From: CALVGQ01 sp964370435
GTDB taxonomy: Bacteria > Bacillota_I > Bacilli_A > Erysipelotrichales > Erysipelotrichaceae
Direction: 5' to 3'
Assembly (NCBI GenBank): GCA_964370435.1
Contig: CAYJJG010000006.1
Span: forward strand, 19,843-83,842
DNA length: 64,000 bases
The notes under the pieces are model-generated. The model was not told the DNA's origin, did no database searches, and saw only the letters and a list, made by a program, of their open reading frames with translations. Position 1 is the stretch's first letter, and every line of letters starts with the position of its first letter. Both the position numbers and the translations under genes were made by a program. Shown here piece after piece: positions 58,487 to 64,000 of the stretch.

Positions 58487-59479
58487 ATGAAAAAATTAAT
58501 GCTTATAAGTTTATTGTTTTTTAGTAGTATTCAAGTAATTCAAGCAGAACCATATATTGTAGTTAATGTTAATGATGATCAAGTGATCGAGTCAGAAGAT
58601 GCACATGAAATAAGAAGCATAGCATCAATAACTAAAATTATGACTGCTTTAGTAGCTCTTGAATATGGCGATTTTAGTGATCGTTGGATTGTAGGGGAAG
58701 AATTGAATAAAGCATGGGGAAGTATGATTCATTTAGAACTTGGACAGGAAGTATCAATGCGCTCATTATTATACGGATTAATGCTTAAATCTGGAAATGA
58801 TGCAGCTTTGGTCATCGCTGAAAGGGTAGCAGGGAGTGAGCAACAATTTGTAGAATTAATGAATAAAAAAGCTGAAGAAATAGGTATGTTTAATACTGTT
58901 TTTAATAATCCTCATGGACTTGATGTTCATGAAGAGGGGAATTATTCTACAGTTTTTGATATGGCTTTACTAATGTGTGAAGCACTAGAAAATCCAATGT
59001 TTAAAGAAATTATAGCAACAGAATATTATACAAGTGAATGGGGAGTAAAATGGCGTAACTCTAATGATTTATTACATGATTTTGCATACTGTATAGGTGG
59101 TAAAACTGGATTTACTAATAAAGCGGGTAGAACTTTAGTAACTGCAGCAGAAAAAGAGGGTGCTCAATATGTTGTAGTAACTTTCAATTTACAAGATCGC
59201 TTCTCCTTCCATGAAGAAAAATATATAAACGTAATGCAAGATAGAGCAGTTCATGTGCTATTAGAAAGTCAAACGATGGAGTTAGAAGGATATACGATTA
59301 CAATAGATGAACCTTTTGAAGTGGTAGCCACTAAAGAGGAATTAGAAGAAGCAACGTTGTTTACTTATTTAGATAAACAAAATAATGAATATATAGTGGA
59401 GTGGTATATTAAGGACCATCGCAAAATAGCAATTTATGATGCAGTTAAAAAAAGATGTATTTGGGGGTGGTGTTTTTGA
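58487..59479 (+). CDS. D-alanyl-D-alanine carboxypeptidase, sporulation type (DacB/DacF-like)
   Basis: Trims stem peptides of (spore) peptidoglycan. 330 residues: signal peptide (about 1-20, ending VIQA), SxxK motif SITK near 45 (SIASITKIM), SGN motif KSGNDAA near 105, and KTG motif GGKTGFT near 206. The C-terminal beta domain is short. A GTG at 58478 would extend the frame, but the TTAGGTG site fits ATG 58487. It leads into spmA-spmB, the same arrangement as dacB-spmA-spmB in B. subtilis, which supports a spore-cortex role. Confidence 0.9.
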   Translation: MKKLMLISLLFFSSIQVIQAEPYIVVNVNDDQVIESEDAHEIRSIASITKIMTALVALEYGDFSDRWIVGEELNKAWGSMIHLELGQEVSMRSLLYGLMLKSGNDAALVIAERVAGSEQQFVELMNKKAEEIGMFNTVFNNPHGLDVHEEGNYSTVFDMALLMCEALENPMFKEIIATEYYTSEWGVKWRNSNDLLHDFAYCIGGKTGFTNKAGRTLVTAAEKEGAQYVVVTFNLQDRFSFHEEKYINVMQDRAVHVLLESQTMELEGYTITIDEPFEVVATKEELEEATLFTYLDKQNNEYIVEWYIKDHRKIAIYDAVKKRCIWGWCF

Positions 59480-60051
59480 ATAAAATTTGGTGTTTTTTAA
59501 TTCTTATTGCTTTAGTATATGGTGCTATGAAGGGTGAAATTAGTTCTATCAACCAAGTTATTATAGGTGTTGGCGAAGAGACTTTTGCTTTTGCACTTCC
59601 TTTAATGATGGCTACTTGTTTCTGGAATGGAATGATGAATGTTGCAAAAGAAGTAGGGTTACTACAGTCACTTGAGCGATTAATTTCTCCAATATTAACG
59701 AGGTTATTACCTGATCTAAAATATCAAAAAGATACTTTACAGTATATAGCTTGTAATGTAGTTATCAATATGTTCGGTTTAGGGTTTGCAGCAACGCCTA
59801 GCGGATTAAAAGCAATGAAACTGATGCAAGAACGAAATCCTAATAAGAAGGTAGCTACGCGATCAATGGTTACTTTTTTAATTCTAAACACTGCTGGGGT
59901 AACTATTTTAGCTACAAATATTGTTACGTTACGTAATCAGTTTGGAGCACATAATCCAACTGATTTTTTGCCTTTTGCGATTTTAGCAACACTGGGTGCT
60001 TCAATTGCAGGTTTGACTTTGGATAGGTGGTGTAATTATCGCAAGCGCTAG
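59476..60051 (+). CDS. spmA: Spore maturation protein A
   Basis: Membrane protein of spore core dehydration. 191 residues, several membrane segments, nucleoside-recognition (Gate) family: EETFAFALPLMMATCFWNGMM, NMFGLGFAATPSGLKAMK. The longest frame starts at 59455 inside the upstream gene; the TTG at 59476 follows GGGGGTGG at good spacing and overlaps the upstream stop by four bases (TTGA), giving a length near the 196 of B. subtilis SpmA. Confidence 0.9.
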   Translation: MNKIWCFLILIALVYGAMKGEISSINQVIIGVGEETFAFALPLMMATCFWNGMMNVAKEVGLLQSLERLISPILTRLLPDLKYQKDTLQYIACNVVINMFGLGFAATPSGLKAMKLMQERNPNKKVATRSMVTFLILNTAGVTILATNIVTLRNQFGAHNPTDFLPFAILATLGASIAGLTLDRWCNYRKR

Positions 60052-60553
60052 CTTATGGATACTTCCAAGTGTAGTATTTATTATATTAGTATTGGCAATA
60101 ATTAAAAAGAAAGATGCTTATACAAGTTTTACCCAAGGTGTTAAAGAAGGGATGTTTTTATTTACAGATATTTTTCCTAGTCTTTTAGCCATGATGTTAG
60201 CGGTGAGCTTGCTTAGGCAAACTGGAGTATTTGATTTACTTGCTCATGTTTTAGAACCTATTTTTAGTGGTATACCTACTTCTATTTTTCCAATGGCCTT
60301 ATTTCGTCCTATATCTGGTGGAGCATCTATGGCCATTATGATTGATATCTTTGAAAATTACGGTGTTGATTCCTTAGCTGGTAAAATGGCGAGTGTGCTA
60401 CAAGGCTCTACTGATACTACTTTCTATGTTATATCCTTGTACTTTTCTACTGTTGGAATTACCAAAGTGCGTAATGCTATTGGAATTGGTTTGTTTGCTG
60501 ATTTTGTTGGAATTAGCTTAGGTATTATTTTAACAAGTCTGTTTATAATTTAA
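60035..60553 (+). CDS. spmB: Spore maturation protein B, probable ATT start
   Basis: Partner of SpmA. The frame contains TSFTQGVKEGMFLFTDIFPSLL, the Gate-family core PISGGASMAIM, and DTTFYVISLYFSTVGI. The first standard start (TTG 60092) would cut off the N-terminal membrane helix. Upstream in the same frame, 57 bases encode SLWILPSVVFIILVLAIIKKKDA, which looks like the first SpmB helix, and the only start-like codon placed after a ribosome binding site (AGGTGG, 60025-60030) is ATT at 60035. That gives 172 residues, near the usual ~175-180, and a 17-base overlap with spmA. Confidence 0.8.
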   Translation: MIASASLWILPSVVFIILVLAIIKKKDAYTSFTQGVKEGMFLFTDIFPSLLAMMLAVSLLRQTGVFDLLAHVLEPIFSGIPTSIFPMALFRPISGGASMAIMIDIFENYGVDSLAGKMASVLQGSTDTTFYVISLYFSTVGITKVRNAIGIGLFADFVGISLGIILTSLFII

Positions 60554-60628
60554 AAAAATCAATCAATGCATGTTTTACTACTAATTTTAACTATTTATGA
60601 TAGAATATAGGAACTAAGGAGTGAAGGC

Positions 60629-61366
60629 ATGGATCGATTACAGAAAATTATTGCAGCAAGTGGACTAACTTCTCGTCGTAAGGCAGAAGAAATGATAAAA
60701 GAGGGTAGAGTAAAAGTAGATGGTGTTGTTATTAGTGAAATGGGATTTCAACCAAAAAAAGGAGCTCTTATTCAAGTAGATGGAAAAACTATAGTGAGAG
60801 AGTCTAAAGTATATTTTGTAATGAACAAACCTAAAAAAACATTATGTACATTAAATGATGAACACGATAGAGCTACTGTTGTTGATTTAATTGAAGTTAA
60901 AGAACGTATATTCCCAGTAGGTCGTTTAGACTATGATACTACAGGGATTTTAATATTGACCAATGATGGTGAATTTGCTAATGAAATTATTCATCCGCGC
61001 TATCATATTGCGAAAACTTATGATGTTGTAGTTAATGGCATATTGACTACAGACCAAATTAAGAATTTGGAAAAAGGTGTTATACTTGATGATGGCATTA
61101 AGACGCTACCTGCCAAAGTGTGGGTTACTAATAAAGATTTTACTCGTAAACTAACTACTTTTGAATTAACAATTCAAGAAGGAAGAAATCGCCAAGTTAA
61201 GCGAATGATGGAATCGATCGGATATGAAGTTAAAAAGCTTCACCGCAAAAAAATAGGTTTCTTAACATGTAATGAATTAAATCCTGGTGATTATCGTATA
61301 TTAAAACCATTTGAGGTGAAACAATTGAGTAAATTAGCAAACGAAGGTAAAAGACTAAGCAAGTAA
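60629..61366 (+). CDS. rluB: rRNA pseudouridine synthase (RluB/RsuA family)
   Basis: 245 residues: N-terminal S4 RNA-binding domain (LQKIIAASGLTSRRKAEEMI), then the synthase domain with catalytic Asp in GRLDYDTTGILILTNDG (about 97-113) and the late EGRNRQVKRMMESIGYEVKKL. The RsuA/RluB/E/F group is certain; RluB fits the Bacilli context (spmAB-rluB). AAGGAGTG precedes ATG. Confidence 0.92.
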   Translation: MDRLQKIIAASGLTSRRKAEEMIKEGRVKVDGVVISEMGFQPKKGALIQVDGKTIVRESKVYFVMNKPKKTLCTLNDEHDRATVVDLIEVKERIFPVGRLDYDTTGILILTNDGEFANEIIHPRYHIAKTYDVVVNGILTTDQIKNLEKGVILDDGIKTLPAKVWVTNKDFTRKLTTFELTIQEGRNRQVKRMMESIGYEVKKLHRKKIGFLTCNELNPGDYRILKPFEVKQLSKLANEGKRLSK

Positions 61367-61381
61367 ACAAGGATAAGATGA

Positions 61382-61413
61382 AGGACCTGTTAAATAAACA
61401 GGTTCTTTTTTTA
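61382..61413 (+). terminator. Terminator after rluB
   Basis: A stem (61382-61391 with 61397-61406, one G-T pair) around AAATA, followed by Ts to 61413. Confidence 0.8.
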
Positions 61414-61486
61414 TGTTAATATAATAAAAATTTGAAAATAATTAAGGAAGCAGAATTAATGGTAGTATAATTCGAATGTTTTAAGT

Positions 61487-61529
61487 AAAAAAAAACAGGT
61501 ATGAATCTATTTAATTTAGAATCATACCT
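61487..61529 (-). terminator. Terminator of rqcH
   Basis: AGGTATGA (61497-61504) pairs with TCATACCT (61522-61529). On the minus strand it is followed by a long T-run (plus-strand As 61487-61495). Confidence 0.7.
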
Positions 61530-61641
61530 ATTAACTTTGTATATGAGTATTTTATTATTTGTCTGCTTTTAAAATTAATTAATAGCTTTATCTAGTTAAT
61601 TTTATATACACATTAACATAATAGTTCATATCTTATCTTTT

Positions 61642-63288
61642 CTATGATGCAAGATAGCGCTCAATTTCATCTATATCAGGATCAATGTATATGGTTTTAT
61701 AGTTACTTAATGATACAAAACCTAATTCACTTCCAGGAACTTTTTTAAGCTGTTTCACTAAACAATAATTAACTGGAACTGAAGAAGAGTATCTACCTTT
61801 GGAAAAATAAGCAGCAATATTAGCTGCAAGGCGCAGTGTTTTTTCGTCAGGATGTTCCGTATTGATAATAACATGAGCACCGTGGTAGTCTTTAGCATGA
61901 AGCCAAGTGTCATTTCTTTTACCTAGAGTAAAGGTAACATAGTCATTTTGAATATTATTTTTACCGAAGGTAATAGTGGTTTGCTCATCAACATAAATGG
62001 TTGTGCAATGGGGCAACTCTTTTTTCTTTTTTTTACGAATTTTACTTTGAGTAATTTTACAATAACCTTTTTGTGCTAATTCTTCTTTTATTTCTTTTAC
62101 ATCATTAAAGTTAGCTAATTCTAGCTGTTGCTCCAATGCTTCAAAATACAATATATTTTGTTTACAAAGTTCAATTTGCTTCATTAGATGCTCTTGTCCT
62201 TTTTTACCTTTATTATATTTCTGATAGTACTTTTTAGCATTCTGCAAGCCATTTAACTTAGGGTCAAGAGGAATGGTAATAGTACCACTACCATCATATT
62301 TATCAAAGGTTATTGTAGTGTCGCCTTTATTAATGAGATAGTTGTAAGGCTGCAGATAATCGGCATATTCTCTCCATATATCACAGTTTAAAGCACGTTC
62401 TAAATCTTGATTTAATCGTGGTAGTTTCTGATTAAGATGTTTAAGTTCACGTCTAACTAGTTTAAATAAGTCACCACTCATTTGTTTGATACGCTCTTTT
62501 TCTTCTTTATGAAAATAATAAGCATCAAATCCTTCCATAATACTGTATTTTCTACTAGGTTTATTTAAATGAGTTAATGGAATACAGTGGTACATACCTT
62601 CTTCTTCAGTTTCACTAATATATAAAGCATTACTATCTTGAATCTCTTGCATAATGGATTCAAAGCTTTGATTATTAAAAAGACGATAACGTATTTCCTT
62701 ATTTAATAGGGGCGAAAAACCTCTTAGCTGTTTAGTTAAGTCTACTTCTAAGTTTAAAGTAGTAGCTGTAAAAGGATCAACCTTATCTTCTTGTTTTTTA
62801 GGTGCTACAAAAGTTGCACCGGGTTGTAGAAGTCGATGCGTACTTTCGAAAGGAGGAATACGTTTAAGTAAGTCCATAATCTTACCATCTTCATTGTATA
62901 AAATGACATTAGCATATTTTCCCATGAGTTCGATACTCATTTTTATGACAATTTTGTCTTTAATTTCATTGCGTGTAGCTATATATAACGTAAGATAGCG
63001 ATCATAGTCTTCTTGTACGATATCAAATATAGTAGCTCCATCTAAATGTTTTCTTAAAAACATTACAAAATTACTTGGTTCTTCTGGTGTTGGATACTCT
63101 TTTGAAGTAATGTTAATGCGGTTGTAAAGGGAATGACAGGAGATAATTAAATTCTGTTTTCTTCCTTCAGCTCGCAATTGAAAAAACAATTCTGTTTTCG
63201 ATATTTGATATATTTTATTAATCTTAGCTGGTAAAATAGTTTTAAGTTCTTCAGAAATTTTATAAAGTAATAATCCATCTAGTGCCAT
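61642..63288 (-). CDS. rqcH: Ribosome quality-control factor RqcH (NFACT family)
   Basis: Binds stalled 50S-peptidyl-tRNA complexes and recruits tRNA-Ala for alanine tailing; older annotation calls it fibronectin-binding protein. 548 residues: NFACT-N domain with D96-R97 (EDYDRYLT), the conserved DR pair, a helix-hairpin and coiled-coil middle (about 265-400), and an NFACT-R domain with YVTFTLGKRNDTWLHAKDYHGAHVI near 450-475. AAAAGGAGC precedes ATG; an extended -10 (TGATATAAT) is visible on the minus strand at 63312-63320. Confidence 0.94.
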   Translation of the reverse strand: MALDGLLLYKISEELKTILPAKINKIYQISKTELFFQLRAEGRKQNLIISCHSLYNRINITSKEYPTPEEPSNFVMFLRKHLDGATIFDIVQEDYDRYLTLYIATRNEIKDKIVIKMSIELMGKYANVILYNEDGKIMDLLKRIPPFESTHRLLQPGATFVAPKKQEDKVDPFTATTLNLEVDLTKQLRGFSPLLNKEIRYRLFNNQSFESIMQEIQDSNALYISETEEEGMYHCIPLTHLNKPSRKYSIMEGFDAYYFHKEEKERIKQMSGDLFKLVRRELKHLNQKLPRLNQDLERALNCDIWREYADYLQPYNYLINKGDTTITFDKYDGSGTITIPLDPKLNGLQNAKKYYQKYNKGKKGQEHLMKQIELCKQNILYFEALEQQLELANFNDVKEIKEELAQKGYCKITQSKIRKKKKKELPHCTTIYVDEQTTITFGKNNIQNDYVTFTLGKRNDTWLHAKDYHGAHVIINTEHPDEKTLRLAANIAAYFSKGRYSSSVPVNYCLVKQLKKVPGSELGFVSLSNYKTIYIDPDIDEIERYLAS

Positions 63289-63401
63289 AGTTTGCTCCTT
63301 TTAACTTGTTTATTATATCATCAACCTTAAGAAATGCATAAATATTCTTTTCAAGGGTTACTAAAAGTTGTAAAATAAATCAATAGAAAAGAGGTACACT
63401 A

Positions 63402-63521
63402 ATGATTAATAAAGATTTAGGAAAAAAATATTTAAATTTAGCATTATCTCATGGTGGTGATTTTGCAGAATTATTTTTTGAGCGAACAGCTACTACTCAA
63501 TACCAATTAATACTTACATAA
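63402..63521 (+). pseudogene. tldD: N-terminal stump of tldD
   Basis: 39 codons reading LNLALSHGGDFAELFFERT and then a few unrelated residues before TAA. The segment matches the N-terminus of TldD metalloprotease subunits (ALxxGGDFAELFFExR). Intact TldD has about 460 residues with the HExxxH motif, so over 90% is lost. GAGGTAC stands before ATG. No tldE (pmbA) follows; the GyrI-like gene begins 145 bases later. Confidence 0.7.
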
Positions 63522-63549
63522 AGAAAGTGAAAATAAATCTTAATATATC

Positions 63550-63579
63550 TTGAAACCACTATACATTTATTGGTATAAT
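63550..63579 (+). promoter_or_regulatory. Promoter of the GyrI-like gene
   Basis: TTGAAA (63550-63555), 18 bases, TATAAT (63574-63579) with TG at 63571-63572. Confidence 0.65.
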
Positions 63580-63665
63580 TGTTAAACTGGAGATTATTTC
63601 AGCAATCTCGGAATAACGAAAAATGGCTGATATTTAATCAAATTTATATAATTAGGAGAACTTGA

Positions 63666-64000
63666 ATGATTTTTGATTTTAAAAAGGAATATAAGGAATT
63701 TTATGCTCCTAAAAAGAAACCTACCATTGTAAACATACCAAAAATGAACTTTCTCGCAGTTCGTGGCAAAGGAAACCCGAATGACAGTGATGGTGAATAT
63801 ATAAAAGCCATAAGTCTATTGTATCCAATAGCTTATACCCTTAAAATGAGTTATAAAAGCGATTATAAAATTAAAGGTTTTTTTGAATATGTTGTACCAC
63901 CTCTTGAAGGTTTTTGGTGGCAAGAGGGTATAAAAGGATATGACAATACAAAAAAAGATGAATTTTCATGGATTTCACTTATTCGATTACCTGATTTCAT
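63666..64000 (+). CDS. GyrI-like small-molecule-binding domain protein (partial)
   Basis: The first 111 codons are in the window. The start MIFDFKKEYKEFYAPKKKP, then MNFLAVRGKGNPND and FEYVVPPLEGFWWQEG match stand-alone GyrI-like (SRPBCC/AraC effector-binding-like) proteins of Firmicutes, which bind or hydrolyse small molecules. No HTH precedes the domain. TAGGAGAAC lies before ATG. The C-terminus lies outside the window. Confidence 0.8.
   Translation, partial: MIFDFKKEYKEFYAPKKKPTIVNIPKMNFLAVRGKGNPNDSDGEYIKAISLLYPIAYTLKMSYKSDYKIKGFFEYVVPPLEGFWWQEGIKGYDNTKKDEFSWISLIRLPDF

Overview
The window is a low-GC, tightly packed stretch of a Gram-positive chromosome (Bacillota/Firmicutes). The organism very probably forms endospores: gpr, spoIIP, a spore-type D,D-carboxypeptidase with spmA-spmB, and a possible SPOCS-LysM spore-envelope protein are all present. 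Gene order (recJ-apt-rel; hisS-aspS behind a T-box; plsY/parE-parC; tig-lon-ysxC; ybeY-dgkA-cdd-era-recO-glyS-dnaG-rpoD-trmK; rpsT/gpr-spoIIP; lepA-hemW) resembles Bacilli. The homodimer-type glycyl-tRNA synthetase and the absence of clpX beside tig suggest an Erysipelotrichia-like lineage. That placement is inference from gene content only.

Layout. 1-9.4 kb: end of recJ, apt, the (p)ppGpp enzyme, CCA transferase, an unknown lipoprotein, the T-box-controlled hisS-aspS operon, 6S RNA and yneF. 9.4-15.8 kb: plsY, topoisomerase IV (parE-parC) and a membrane diguanylate cyclase. 15.8-21.8 kb is the accessory part: two tRNA genes, a large repeat-containing surface protein, and at least three decayed or truncated genes in gene-poor DNA. 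21.8-26.8 kb: an unknown protein, trigger factor, Lon and YsxC. 26.9-34.4 kb: a carbohydrate operon with a PRD regulator, a galactitol-type PTS (IIA, IIB, IIC), a class II aldolase, DhaK- and DhaL-like kinase subunits, a HAD phosphatase and a tiny membrane protein. 34.5-37.6 kb: a SPOCS-LysM protein, a self-cleaving LexA/HdiR-like repressor and ruvAB. 37.7-43.3 kb: pstSCAB-phoU behind an 11-bp-periodic Pho box, with a convergent Na/phosphate transporter. 43.7-51.5 kb: the era-dnaG-rpoD housekeeping run. 51.7-60.6 kb: a small repressor with twin operators, rpsT, gpr-spoIIP, fmt, lepA, hemW and the carboxypeptidase-spmAB operon. 60.6-64 kb: a pseudouridine synthase, rqcH, a tldD stump and the start of a GyrI-like gene.

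Several control elements can be read directly: a T-box with overlapping Asp/His codons, a 6S RNA closed by a perfect 10-bp end helix, phosphate-type direct repeats placed as in PhoP-activated promoters, a forespore-sigma-type promoter before gpr, twin operators before the small repressor, and a hairpin that covers the spoIIP ribosome binding site. Starts were moved from the longest open frame where the ribosome binding site or promoter argued for it (hisS, pstB, phoU, rpsT, the LexA-like gene, the SPOCS-LysM gene, spmA). spmB seems to use a rare ATT start. The least explained system is the PTS-aldolase-DhaKL operon, whose substrate cannot be named from sequence.
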